A stretch of 35,350 bases of DNA from Streptosporangiaceae bacterium (GCA_019239975.1 JAFAZE010000013.1:1-35350); one strand, 5' to 3'. Counted from the first letter of the stretch, positions 22,849-31,852 are shown. Program-made: numbers and translations. The notes: a model not told the origin generated them from the letters alone.

Positions 22849-24458
22849 CGGCGCTCCCCCGGCGCCGGCGAGAGGCCGCCGGGCGAGGCGGCCAGCTCCT
22901 TCTTCATGACCTTCCCGCTGGCGTTGCGCGGCAGTTCGGCGACGGTGACCAGCTCGGCCGGCAGTTTGTAGTCGGCGAGCCGCGGAGCGGCCCACGCGCG
23001 CAGCGCGCCGGCGTCCAGCGCCTCGCCCGGCCGCAGCACCGCCACCGCGCGCACCCGCTCACCGAACACCGGGTCGGGCACGCCCACGACGGCGACCTCG
23101 GCGATGGCCGGATGTTCCGCCAGGACGCCCTCCACCTCCAGGCTGTAGATGTTCTCGCCGCCCCGGATGATCATGTCTTTCATCCTGTCCAGCACCTGGA
23201 CGTACCCGGCGGCGTCGGCCCGGCCGATGTCGCCGGTGCGCAGCCAGCCGTCGGCGCCGAACGTCTCCGCGGTCGCGCCCGGGCGGTTCCAGTAGCCGGC
23301 GGTCACCACCGGCCCGCGGACCCACAGCTCACCGACCGCGTCCGGATCCGGGTGTTCCGGCAGCTTGCCGTCCACGGCCACCGCCACCTCCACCCCGGGC
23401 ACCGGCCGCCCGGCCGTCCACGGCCGCTCCAGCCACTCGAGCCCGAGCGCGCAGGTGACGATCGACGTGGCCTCGGTCAGCCCCCATACGTTCGCGAAGG
23501 TGACACCCGGCAGCCGCCTGACCGCCTCGGCGAGGAACGCCTCGGCCACCGGGGCCCCGCCGAAGCAGACCGTGCGCAGCGCGGGCAGGCCGGCCGGGTC
23601 GAAGGCGGGATCGGCCAGCATCAGGTGGATCATCGCGGTCACCCCCGCGAAGAACGTGATCCGGTGCTCGATCAGCGCCTCGCGCATGTCCGCGACCCGG
23701 AACCGGGGCTGGAACACCCGCGCCGCGCCGTGCGCCCCGAACCCCACCACCTGCGACACGATGCCGGTGGCGTGAAACATGGGGGCCACCACGAGCGTGC
23801 GGTCGGCCGCCGTGACCCCCAGCACCGAGCCGACGGTGCCCGCGTTGAACACCAGGTTGCCATGCGTCTGCATCGCGCCCTTGGGCCGGCCGGTGGTGCC
23901 GGACGTGTAGAGGATGTTCGCGACGTCCGTGCTGGACGCCGACAGCCCGGGCAGCTCCGCGGCGCCCGCGCCGGGCGCGGTCAGCTCGCCGTCCGGGCCG
24001 GGCCCGGTCAGCTCGCAGGAGTCCCAGTAGGGGCAGACCTGCGGTACCCGTCCCGCCATCTCGGCGTCCACGACAACGAACGAGGCGCCCGAATCCTCCA
24101 GCACGTACTCGATCTCCGGTGGCGCGAACCTGGTGTTGACCAGGACCGCCACGGCGCCGGCCAGCTGCACCCCGCCGTAGGCCACGGCGTACCGCCAGCC
24201 GCCACGTAGGGCGAGCGCGATCCGGTCACCGGGCCGCACGCCCCGGGCCCACAGCCGCCGGGCCACCCGCGCCGCCGCGGCGGCGGCCTGCGCGTGCGTC
24301 AGCACCGTCTGGCCCTCGACCAGCGCGTCCGCGTCCGGCCACCGCTCGGCTGACCGCAGGAGCAGCCCGCCGGCCGTCGACGCGCTGCCGAGCGCGGGGC
24401 CGGGCGCGGGGGCGGGCACAGAGCCGGGCAGGGAATCACCCGCGGCGCCGCGGCTCAT
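22845..24458 (-). CDS. AMP-forming acyl-CoA ligase (ANL superfamily)
   Basis: 537 residues. Start ATG 24458 overlaps the stop of the upstream gene; the frame is open further 5' but lies within that gene. It carries the P-loop-like ILYTSGTTGRPKG, GLTEAT, WLRTGDIGRAD, the hinge region and GGENIYSLEVEG, and the catalytic Lys in ASGKVMKKEL near the C-terminus. It activates a carboxylic acid to an acyl-AMP and then a CoA thioester. Between a ketone-carboxylase-like pair and an acyl-CoA mutase, it plausibly activates the carboxylation product (as benzoylacetate-CoA ligase does in acetophenone breakdown) and hands the CoA ester to the mutase. The N-terminal ~30 residues are a Pro/Gly/Ala-rich tail. 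Confidence 0.93.
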   Translation of the reverse strand: MSRGAAGDSLPGSVPAPAPGPALGSASTAGGLLLRSAERWPDADALVEGQTVLTHAQAAAAAARVARRLWARGVRPGDRIALALRGGWRYAVAYGGVQLAGAVAVLVNTRFAPPEIEYVLEDSGASFVVVDAEMAGRVPQVCPYWDSCELTGPGPDGELTAPGAGAAELPGLSASSTDVANILYTSGTTGRPKGAMQTHGNLVFNAGTVGSVLGVTAADRTLVVAPMFHATGIVSQVVGFGAHGAARVFQPRFRVADMREALIEHRITFFAGVTAMIHLMLADPAFDPAGLPALRTVCFGGAPVAEAFLAEAVRRLPGVTFANVWGLTEATSIVTCALGLEWLERPWTAGRPVPGVEVAVAVDGKLPEHPDPDAVGELWVRGPVVTAGYWNRPGATAETFGADGWLRTGDIGRADAAGYVQVLDRMKDMIIRGGENIYSLEVEGVLAEHPAIAEVAVVGVPDPVFGERVRAVAVLRPGEALDAGALRAWAAPRLADYKLPAELVTVAELPRNASGKVMKKELAASPGGLSPAPGERR

Positions 24459-26782
24459 GCCGCGCCGCCGGCCAGCGTCATGTCGGCGGCCGGCTCGTCG
24501 CCGGCCCGGATGAGCTCGGTGGCCAGCCGCACGCCGCTGACCGGGCACAGGTACTCGCGCAGCAGGATCGCGGCGCCGGGCCGGCCCGCTCTGGTGGCGA
24601 ACTCCGGCGCCAGCTCGTTCACGGGGGTTTCCAGCGTCGCGCAGGCGGCCCGGTAGTCCCCGGTGACCGGGCCCAGCCGGACCCGGCCGGACAGCGACAC
24701 CCACTCGGCGGGCTGGCCGCCGGACAGCAGCACGCCGAGGTCCCCGCCGACGGGCCGCGGCTCCGCGTCGCGGCCGGCCAGCCGCGGAGGGTCTCCGGCG
24801 GCGGGCGGTGCCGCCGCCGCCAGCCGCGCCGCCAGCCGCTCGGTCCGCAGCCGCCGCGTTTCCTCCTCGTCCACGGCACCGTCGCAGGCACGGTCAGAGG
24901 CATCGTCAGCGGCCCAGGCCACGGCGTAGACCCGGGTCGCGGCGTCGCGGTCCAGCCAGCCGCTGGCGACATCGCGGGCGACCGCCCCGGGGGCGCGGGT
25001 CAGCGGGTCCCCGTAGCCGGGATTGTTCGCGCCGGTCCAGGCGATGACCGAATCGGGCCCGAGCATGAGCATCGGTCCCTTGTGGTCCACCGGCTGCACC
25101 TGGCCCGGGAGGGCATCGAGGTCCTGCGGGACGGTGCCCGCCGCGAACTGCTCGGCCAGGCCCAGCCCGTGCTTGATCAGCACCCGTCCCATGCTGCTCG
25201 GGTTCGCGCCGAACGGGCCGACCGCCTTGGGGAAGGAATCGTCGATGTACAGCGCCGCCGCCATGCCCGGCGTGCCCCACGGGACGTAGGCCTCGGTGAC
25301 GCTGCGGCCGCCCCGGTGGGCGCCGGCCCCGTCCGCGCCGCACCGCAGGGCGCGGCGGTACAGGCACAGCATCGGGTAGAGCTGCTCGGTTTCCTCGATG
25401 TTGCTGGCTATGCCCTCCGGGATCCAGAAGTGCCCGCCGAAGTCCGCGCCGTCCGCGTCGCTGCTGGCCGGCAGCGCGCCGATCATGTTGTTGGCGTTGA
25501 CGGCGATGAAGGGCGCACCGGACGGCTGCTGGCCGGCGATGATCGTGCCGTACCAGTGCGGCTGCGCGGGCCCGAGCGCGCGGTCGCGCAGCTCGGCGGG
25601 CCCGGTGGCCAGCATCTTGGCGATGACCGACCCGGACAGGCTGATCAGCAGCTCCATGGTGAAGACGCCGGACGGGCTGACCGCCGCCGGGAAGTCCGCG
25701 CAGGACAGCGTGCCGGGCGCTGGGTCGAAGCGCACCCGGCGGTACACCCCGCCGTAGGCGCCTGCCAGGTCCGGGGTCAGCGACGCGGTGAGCGCGGACA
25801 GGAAGGCGCCGACCAGGCCGGCATAGGTCACGTTGATCGACCCGGCCTGGGGATCGGTGCCGGCGTTGTCGACCAGCAGTTCGTCGCCGCGCTTGCGCAC
25901 GGTGAGCTGGTACCGGTACAGGCCGGTGTCGCCGGTGTGCGACGCCTCCGCGTACAGCCGGTGCGACCAGGTGCCGTCGGGGATCTGCCGGAGCCGCTGC
26001 AGGAACAGCTCCTCGCCGGCGTCGATGACCCTGTTCATGACCGTCTTGACGGCGTCCGCCCCGTACCGGGCGATCAGCGCCTCGATCTTGCCGACCGTCA
26101 GGGTGTTCGCGGAGATCGCGGCCCGCAGGTCCATCTGCACCACGCCGGCCAGCCTTGACTGCCGCAGGAACACCTGTTCCATGTCCGGCCGCACCCGCCC
26201 GCCCTCGACGATCTTGAACGGCGGGAACGCCGGCGGGTCGGTGAAGATGTCCGCGGCGTCGACGCAGAAGCTGCCCACGACCGAGCCGCCGATGTCCGAA
26301 TGGTGCAGCACGTTCGCCACCCAGCAGAAGAGCTGCCCCCCGGCGAAGACCGGGGCGGCGACGATCGTGTCCGGCTGGTGCGGGGTCCCCACGTACGGGT
26401 CGTTGGACAGGAACATGTCGCCGGGCCCGATGCCCGGGTCGGCGCCGCGGTTCTCCAGGATCCACTTGATCGTCAGGGACTGCGCGTTCGAGAAGTACTG
26501 CAGGTAAGGCCCGAGGAACACCAGGTCGCCGCGCTGGGTGAGGATCGAGGGCTGAAAGTCGCGGGTCAGCATCGTGATCGGCGAGACGCACAGGCGCTGC
26601 AGCGTCTGCCCGTGCTCGACGTTGGCGTTCAGCAGCGCGTAGCGGATCACCTCGAACGTCACCGGGTCGACGCTGGCCGCGCCCGGTTCATGCAGTGACA
26701 GCCGGGGGTCGATGGTGAGCGACGCGGGCGGGACGTAGCCGCGGGCCACCCCGTCCCAGGCCACCGCCGTCGATGCGTTCAT
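24455..26782 (-). CDS. HyuB / acetone-carboxylase-alpha-like subunit with gamma-like C-terminal domain
   Basis: 775 residues, close to acetone carboxylase alpha (~776) and longer than most hydantoinase-B proteins (~550-600). The metal-site pattern H135-x2-D138 and H160 (GTPHQPD ... VLHHSDIGG) has the spacing I recall for the Mn ligands of acetone carboxylase. Other family marks are GDMFLSNDPYVG and SSDADGADFGGHFW. The last ~100 residues, ending in LREYLCPVSGVRLATEL, resemble the end of the separate gamma subunit (IREYFCPECGT in acetone carboxylase) but lack most zinc-binding cysteines, so a gamma-like domain may be fused here. With HyuA it would use ATP to carboxylate a ketone, or hydrolyse or form an amide or lactam. 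It overlaps both neighbours by 4 bp. Confidence 0.88.
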   Translation of the reverse strand: MNASTAVAWDGVARGYVPPASLTIDPRLSLHEPGAASVDPVTFEVIRYALLNANVEHGQTLQRLCVSPITMLTRDFQPSILTQRGDLVFLGPYLQYFSNAQSLTIKWILENRGADPGIGPGDMFLSNDPYVGTPHQPDTIVAAPVFAGGQLFCWVANVLHHSDIGGSVVGSFCVDAADIFTDPPAFPPFKIVEGGRVRPDMEQVFLRQSRLAGVVQMDLRAAISANTLTVGKIEALIARYGADAVKTVMNRVIDAGEELFLQRLRQIPDGTWSHRLYAEASHTGDTGLYRYQLTVRKRGDELLVDNAGTDPQAGSINVTYAGLVGAFLSALTASLTPDLAGAYGGVYRRVRFDPAPGTLSCADFPAAVSPSGVFTMELLISLSGSVIAKMLATGPAELRDRALGPAQPHWYGTIIAGQQPSGAPFIAVNANNMIGALPASSDADGADFGGHFWIPEGIASNIEETEQLYPMLCLYRRALRCGADGAGAHRGGRSVTEAYVPWGTPGMAAALYIDDSFPKAVGPFGANPSSMGRVLIKHGLGLAEQFAAGTVPQDLDALPGQVQPVDHKGPMLMLGPDSVIAWTGANNPGYGDPLTRAPGAVARDVASGWLDRDAATRVYAVAWAADDASDRACDGAVDEEETRRLRTERLAARLAAAAPPAAGDPPRLAGRDAEPRPVGGDLGVLLSGGQPAEWVSLSGRVRLGPVTGDYRAACATLETPVNELAPEFATRAGRPGAAILLREYLCPVSGVRLATELIRAGDEPAADMTLAGGAA

Positions 26783-28920
26783 CGCGCGGCTCCCTTCGTA
26801 ACATCGGCCGTCCTGGCGGCGGGCAGCCGGAGGCGGAAGTGCCCGCGGGCCGCGGACAGCGACGCGCCGCGTGGCACCGCGATCGTGGTGTGCGAGAGCT
26901 CGATCAGGGCGGGGCCGGCGATCTCGGCGCCGCCGGCGAGCTGGCCCCCGTCGTAGACGGTGGTGTCCAGGCGCTCGTTCGGACCCGGCCAGAAAACCGG
27001 CACGGTCCGGCCGGCGGGCCCGGGCCGGGCCGCCGGGGCGGACGTCACCTCCCCGGCCGCGGACGGCACCCGGGCGCGCACGCGCAGCGCGAAGATCTCC
27101 GCCGCCTGGAAAGCCGACGCCGCCGCCGCGCCGTAGCGCCGCGCGTATTCCCGCGTGAAGTGCCCGGCCAGGCGATCGGCCAGCCCGGCACGGGCGGTGC
27201 CGCAGTCGGCCGGGTCGATGAGCACCTCCAGGCTGTGCATGAGCTGCTCCTGGTAGCGCATCAGCGCCCAGGCGTCGATCCGCGGTTCCTCATCGACGCC
27301 CGCGGCCACCATGGACTGGCGCGCCCGGCCGATGGCTCCGGCGATCTCACGGCTCAGCGCCTCGTCGTCGAACGGCGCCCGCAGGACGGTCTCGGCCTCC
27401 ACGAACCGGGTCACATCACCGGCCGCAATGCCGTATGCCGACAGCGTGGACGCGCCGTTGCCGAGCGGGATGAGCACCTCCCGCACGCCGATCTCGGCCG
27501 CGTAACCGAACGCGTGCACCGGGCCGGCCCCGCCGTAGGAGTACAGCACGAAATCGCGCGGGTCCAGGCCTCGTTCCAGCGTCTGCTGGCGGATCAGGGT
27601 CGCCGCCCGCAGGTTGTTGACGCTGATGATGCCGGCGGCGGTCTCCTCCAGCCCCAGGCCGAGCGAGCCGGCCAGCTCCCCGACCACGGCCCGCGACGCG
27701 TTCTCGTCGAGCGGCATGCGGCCGCCCAGGAAGCTGTCCGGCCGCAGCAGGCCGAGCACCACGTCGGCGTCGGTGACCGTCGCCTGCGTGCCGCCCCTGG
27801 CGTAGCAGGCCGGCCCGGGCTCGGACCCGGCGCTGTCCGGCCCGACCCGCAGTGCCCCGGTCTGCGGGTCGCGCCGGGCGATCGTCCCGCCTCCGCACGC
27901 GGTCGCCCTGATGTCGAGGTGCGGGATGCGGTACGTGTACTGACCGATGACGGACTCGTTCGCCACGGCCGGCTGGCCGTCGACGACCAGCCCGATGTCG
28001 AACGACGTGCCGCCCATGTCGGTGGCGACCACGTTCCGGTCGCCGTTGGCCGCGGCCAGCGCGGCCACACCGGTCAGGCCCGCGGTGGGGCCGGAATCGA
28101 GCGTCCCGAGCGCCACCTCCGAGGCGACGGCGGCCGGTACCACCCCGCCGCTCGACTGCATCACCAGCAGCGGCGCCCGCAGGCCGTCGGCGGTCAGGCG
28201 CCCGCCCATCGAGCTGAGATAGCGCGTGCACGCCGGGCCGACGTACCCGTTGAGCACGGCGGCGACGGTGCGCTCGAACTCGCCGAGCCGGGGGGACACC
28301 CGGGAGGACAGCGAGACGAAGACATCCGGTGCCACCATCCGGACGATCTTCTCCACCGCGAGCTCGTGCTCCGGGTTGGCGAACGACCACAAGAACGCCA
28401 CCGCCACGCTGTCGAGCCGGTGTTCGGCGACGAACGCGCTGACCGCCGCCGTCGCGCGGCCCTCGTCCAGCGCGACCACGATCTTCCCGCCCGAGTCCAC
28501 CCGCTCGTGCAGTTCGAGGACCGCTCCGCCGGCGATCAGCGGGGGAGGCGGCGACGTGCCGCGGACCCGGAACACGTCCTCCACGCCGCGGCCGGCCACC
28601 CGCCCGTGGCCGCGCATGATCGCCAGCGCGTCCCCGTGCCCGGCGGTCGTGATCACCCCGACCCGGGCGCCGGTGCGCTCCAGCACCGCGTTGGTGCCGA
28701 TCGTGGTGCCGTGCCCGAACCGCACCGTCCGGCTCAGCAGCTCCGGCAGGGCCAGGCCGGCCTCGCCGGCCAGCTCGGTGAGCCCGGCCATCACGCCGTC
28801 GGCCGGATCGCCCTTCGTGGACAGCGTCTTCGCCGTGCTGTACGCCGTGCCGCCTGGTCCCGCGCCGATAAGGACGCAGTCGGTGAACGTGCCGCCGATG
28901 TCTACCCCGATGTGAAACAT
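26779..28920 (-). CDS. HyuA / acetone-carboxylase-beta-like ATP-dependent subunit
   Basis: 713 residues, similar to acetone carboxylase beta (~717). Start ATG 28920 has GGGAGG 4-5 bases upstream; the much longer open frame beyond it is non-coding. The actin-like ATPase fold is shown by VDIGGTFTDCVLIG, FGHGTTIGTNAVLERTGA, ATDMGGTSFDIGLV, GGGTIARRDPQTG and YSYGGAGPVHA. In this family the subunit phosphorylates the substrate (enol-phosphate or carboxy-phosphate chemistry) for the HyuB partner. It is the first gene of the five-gene operon. The promoter would lie in the 57-bp gap to the divergent SDR, where a palindromic operator is seen. Confidence 0.92.
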   Translation of the reverse strand: MFHIGVDIGGTFTDCVLIGAGPGGTAYSTAKTLSTKGDPADGVMAGLTELAGEAGLALPELLSRTVRFGHGTTIGTNAVLERTGARVGVITTAGHGDALAIMRGHGRVAGRGVEDVFRVRGTSPPPPLIAGGAVLELHERVDSGGKIVVALDEGRATAAVSAFVAEHRLDSVAVAFLWSFANPEHELAVEKIVRMVAPDVFVSLSSRVSPRLGEFERTVAAVLNGYVGPACTRYLSSMGGRLTADGLRAPLLVMQSSGGVVPAAVASEVALGTLDSGPTAGLTGVAALAAANGDRNVVATDMGGTSFDIGLVVDGQPAVANESVIGQYTYRIPHLDIRATACGGGTIARRDPQTGALRVGPDSAGSEPGPACYARGGTQATVTDADVVLGLLRPDSFLGGRMPLDENASRAVVGELAGSLGLGLEETAAGIISVNNLRAATLIRQQTLERGLDPRDFVLYSYGGAGPVHAFGYAAEIGVREVLIPLGNGASTLSAYGIAAGDVTRFVEAETVLRAPFDDEALSREIAGAIGRARQSMVAAGVDEEPRIDAWALMRYQEQLMHSLEVLIDPADCGTARAGLADRLAGHFTREYARRYGAAAASAFQAAEIFALRVRARVPSAAGEVTSAPAARPGPAGRTVPVFWPGPNERLDTTVYDGGQLAGGAEIAGPALIELSHTTIAVPRGASLSAARGHFRLRLPAARTADVTKGAAR

Positions 28921-28933
28921 GCGACCTCCCAGC

Positions 28934-28959
28934 CCGTCTCGATCGATTGATCGGGACGG
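28934..28959. promoter_or_regulatory. Palindromic operator between divergent operons
   Basis: The left arm CCGTCTCGATC (28934-28944) and right arm GATCGGGACGG (28949-28959) match at 10 of 11 positions around the 4-base centre GATT. It fills most of the 57-bp gap between the HyuA and SDR start codons, so one regulator bound here could control both directions. A TetR-type protein, such as the one at 18973, is a fitting candidate. Confidence 0.65.
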
Positions 28960-28977
28960 AGTGCTAACGTAACCCGG

Positions 28978-29754
28978 GTGACATCCGCCGTCAATACGCC
29001 GCCCGGCGAGCTCACCGGCCGGGCCGCGCTCGTCACCGGCGCCAGCAGGGGTATCGGGCTGGCCATCGCGCACAGCCTCGTCGGCCGCGGTGCCCGGACC
29101 GTCATCACCGCCCGCCGCGCCGAAGGGCTCGAGGAGGCGGCCGCCGCGCTCGGCGGCCCGGATCACGCCGTCCCCGTGCCGGGCAACGCGTCCGACCCGG
29201 CGCACCGGGAAGCCGCCGTCCGCACCGCGATCGACCGCTTCGGCGGCCTCGACATGCTGGTCGCGAACGTGGGCATCAACCCCGTCTACGGGCCGCTCAT
29301 GGACACCGATCTCGGCGCGGTCGAGAAGATCATGAACACCAACGTGGTCGCCACGCTGGGACTCATCCAGCAGGCCTGGCACGCCTGGATGGCGGAGCAC
29401 GGCGGCTCGATCCTGGTCGTCGCCTCCACCGCGGGCCTGCGCGCCGCCGAGGGCATCGCCGCGTACGGCGTCAGCAAGGCCGCGCTGATCAACCTCACCA
29501 CCCAGCTCGCCGTGGAGCTGGGACCCGCCGTGCGGGTCAACGCCATCGCCCCGGCCGTCGTGAAGACCCGCTTCGCCGAAGTCCTGTACGAAGGCCGGGA
29601 GGAGGAGGTCGCGCGGCGCTATCCCGCGGGGCGCCTCGGCCGCCCCGAGGACGCCGGCGAGGCCGCCGCCTACCTGCTCGGCCCCGGCGCCGGCTGGGTC
29701 ACCGGCCAGGTCCTCGTCCTCGACGGCGGAGGCCTGGCCCGCGGCCCCGTGTAA
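28978..29754 (+). CDS. Short-chain dehydrogenase (FabG-like)
   Basis: 258 residues from GTG 28978. It contains TGASRGIG (~20-27), ANVG in place of the usual NNAG, STAGLRAAEGIAAYGVSKAA (shown to 20 residues) with the YxxxK pair, and the C-terminal VTGQVLVLDGG. It is a classical NAD(P)-dependent alcohol/ketone oxidoreductase. It is divergent from the carboxylase-mutase operon and shares its operator, so it probably supplies or consumes the ketone of that pathway. No Shine-Dalgarno is visible; TAACGT at 28965-28970 would place transcription start at or beside the GTG, consistent with a leaderless mRNA. Confidence 0.92.
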   Translation: MTSAVNTPPGELTGRAALVTGASRGIGLAIAHSLVGRGARTVITARRAEGLEEAAAALGGPDHAVPVPGNASDPAHREAAVRTAIDRFGGLDMLVANVGINPVYGPLMDTDLGAVEKIMNTNVVATLGLIQQAWHAWMAEHGGSILVVASTAGLRAAEGIAAYGVSKAALINLTTQLAVELGPAVRVNAIAPAVVKTRFAEVLYEGREEEVARRYPAGRLGRPEDAGEAAAYLLGPGAGWVTGQVLVLDGGGLARGPV

Positions 29755-29812
29755 CACACCCCTCCCTCCCCAGCCCCTCCCTGCCCCGGCGCCCCGTGCC
29801 TCCCTAGCTCAG

Positions 29813-29840
29813 GTGGGGCCGCTGGCGCCATCGGCCCCAC
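29813..29840 (+). terminator. Hairpin after the FabG-like gene
   Basis: GTGGGGCCG (29813-29821) and CGGCCCCAC (29832-29840) form a perfect 9-bp stem with a 10-base loop, 58 bases past the SDR stop. There is no T-tract. The stretch from here to 29968 is C/G-rich and low in complexity, and no gene is supported there. Confidence 0.5.
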
Positions 29841-29968
29841 TGGGCGGGGCCATATGCGCCAACGGCCCCGTCCGCCGCCCGCCGCTCCGCCATCAGCCCC
29901 GTCCGCCGCTCCGCCGGCCCGCCGGCCGGCCCGCGGGCGAACGGATTCATTTGCCGCGAAATTGCACA

Positions 29969-31759
29969 GTGAGTACGGTCGCATGGGTGGCAAGCGATTC
30001 GGGTGGCAGCAACAGATCATCGGGCCCGTGGTACGCGTCGGACCCCTCGACCGCTCCGTTTCCGAGCGTCGGGCACGCCCCGAGCGGGGCGGCAGCCCCG
30101 CACAGACACGCACGGCCAGGGAGGCTGAGAGGCGTCTTCGCGATCGCGGCGGGGGCGTTCGCGGTCATACTGGCCGGGATCGCCGCGGCCATCGTCACGG
30201 TGGTCAGCGGCGGCAACACCAGCACCACCGGCTTCGTGCCCACGGGAACCTCGCCCGACCAGGACGCCGAGCAGATCACCACGGCGTTCCTGCAGGCCTG
30301 GCAGGCCGGTGACGTCGCGCAGGCAGCGCGCTACACCGATCACCCGTCGGCCGCCAGGGCGGCGCTCGCCACCTACCAGAAGTACCTGCACCTGAGAAAG
30401 CTGAGCGCCACGGCGCAGAGCGCCAGCGCGGTCCCGTCCGCCACGTCATCGGCGCCGCGCGAGTCGGTCACGTACGCGGCCAGCGCCAGGGTGGCGGCCT
30501 CGGACAGCGCCGGGGCCCTGAGCGGCACCTGGACCTACAAGGCGGCGCTGGTCGCCTACCGGCAGCGGAACTCGCAGGCGTGGTACATCGCCTGGGCGCC
30601 CGATGACCTCGCGCCCAACCTCACCGCATCCACCCACCTGGCGGCCGTCGAGGTAGCTCCCCAGATCGTCTCGGTGACCGACACCAGCGGGAACGACCTC
30701 ACCTCCTACCGCGACCCCGGGCTGGTCACGATCGCGCAGCGGCTGCAGCAGAAGGCGCCGCTGGGGGGGAAACCCGGTCTGTACGTCGAGATCCAGACCG
30801 CCAGGGGCCAGCTGGTGGCCAACACCCAGGCGGTCGTCATCGCGCCGAAGAACATAGCGAACCTGAGCACCACGATCAGCGCGAGCGCCGAGGCCGCCGC
30901 GCGCTCAGCCGTCGCCGCGCACAAGAACAGCGCGATGATCGCCATCCAGCCCTCCACCGGCAAGATCCTCGCGATCGCCAACAACGCCGGCTTCAACGAC
31001 TACGCGCTCACCGCCCAGGTGGCGCCCGGCTCGACGATGAAGGTCATCACCTCCGCGGCCCTGATCAACTCCGGCGCGCTCTCCGCGTCCAGCAGCGTCG
31101 CCTGCCCCTTGACGTACACCGTGCAGGGCATCACCTACCACAACGACAACAACGAGACCCTGCCGGCCTCCACGCCGTTCGTCACCGACTTCGCGCAGTC
31201 CTGCAACAACGCGTTCAGCCAGTGGTACCAGCGTCTGTCCGGGGGCCTCCTCGCCCGGACCGCGAAGGAGTACTTCGGCCTCAACCAGAACTGGGACATC
31301 GGCATCGCGGGCGCTTCGGCCAGCTACTTCAACGCCCCGGCCGGTTCCAGCGGCTCCGAACTGGCTCAGGAGGCGTTCGGCGAGGGAAGCCTGTCCGCGT
31401 CCCCGATCGCGATGGCGTCGGTGGCGGCCACCGTGGACACCGGGACGTTCAGGCAGCCGATCCTGGTGCCCGGCACCAGCCAGGTCACCGCCAAGCCGCT
31501 GTCGGCCAGCACCGACTCCCAGCTCAAGCAGCTGATGCGTGCCGTGGTCACCAGCGGGACGGCCGCGTCGGTCGGATTCGGGCCGAACGTCTACGCCAAG
31601 ACCGGAACCGCCGACATCCAGCGCCAGGAGGCGCCCAACAGCTGGCTCATCGCCTTCGACCCGTCCAAGGACGTCGCGGTCGGCTGCCTGGTCGTCAACG
31701 CCGGGTACGGCGCCCAGTTCGCCGGCCCGGAGGTGAAGTCCTTCCTCGACAGGTTCTGA
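29969..31759 (+). CDS. Penicillin-binding transpeptidase with MecA_N/NTF2-like domain
   Basis: 596 residues if GTG 29969 is used; the frame is open back to 29813 but that part is low-complexity. GTG 29987 is an alternative and neither has a strong ribosome site. A short cytoplasmic tail precedes one membrane helix (~53-80). Residues ~95-215 (DQDAEQITTAFLQAWQAGDV ... AWYIAWAPDDLAP) form the NTF2-like domain seen in MecA-type proteins. The transpeptidase domain has SxxK (S355-TMK), SxN (S411-CN) and KTG (544-546). It would cross-link peptidoglycan outside the membrane, and class-B enzymes of this type are often weakly inhibited by beta-lactams. It stands alone and is not in a cell-division cluster. 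Confidence 0.9.
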   Translation: MSTVAWVASDSGGSNRSSGPWYASDPSTAPFPSVGHAPSGAAAPHRHARPGRLRGVFAIAAGAFAVILAGIAAAIVTVVSGGNTSTTGFVPTGTSPDQDAEQITTAFLQAWQAGDVAQAARYTDHPSAARAALATYQKYLHLRKLSATAQSASAVPSATSSAPRESVTYAASARVAASDSAGALSGTWTYKAALVAYRQRNSQAWYIAWAPDDLAPNLTASTHLAAVEVAPQIVSVTDTSGNDLTSYRDPGLVTIAQRLQQKAPLGGKPGLYVEIQTARGQLVANTQAVVIAPKNIANLSTTISASAEAAARSAVAAHKNSAMIAIQPSTGKILAIANNAGFNDYALTAQVAPGSTMKVITSAALINSGALSASSSVACPLTYTVQGITYHNDNNETLPASTPFVTDFAQSCNNAFSQWYQRLSGGLLARTAKEYFGLNQNWDIGIAGASASYFNAPAGSSGSELAQEAFGEGSLSASPIAMASVAATVDTGTFRQPILVPGTSQVTAKPLSASTDSQLKQLMRAVVTSGTAASVGFGPNVYAKTGTADIQRQEAPNSWLIAFDPSKDVAVGCLVVNAGYGAQFAGPEVKSFLDRF

Positions 31760-31824
31760 CGGGCGCGCCCCGCGCGGATCGGTCCACCGTGCCCCGCGGG
31801 GAATAGCCCCGCTCCCGCGTTGTT

Positions 31825-31852
31825 CCAGATATATGCAAACGCATATATCTGG
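31825..31852. promoter_or_regulatory. Perfect 12-bp palindrome overlapping the Shine-Dalgarno
   Basis: CCAGATATATGC and GCATATATCTGG are exact complements around AAAC. The last two bases are the first two of the ribosome site GGAGG (31851-31855) serving ATG 31861. As DNA it is an ideal MarR-type operator, with a MarR gene one position downstream. As RNA it would fold into a hairpin that partly hides the ribosome site. Confidence 0.8.

Noticed and set aside
26779..29757. 992-codon minus-strand frame suggesting a longer HyuA protein
   Set aside because: The extra 5' part is antisense to the well-supported SDR at 28978-29754. The HyuA start at 28920 has a proper ribosome site and the family N-terminal motif (DIGGTFTD).
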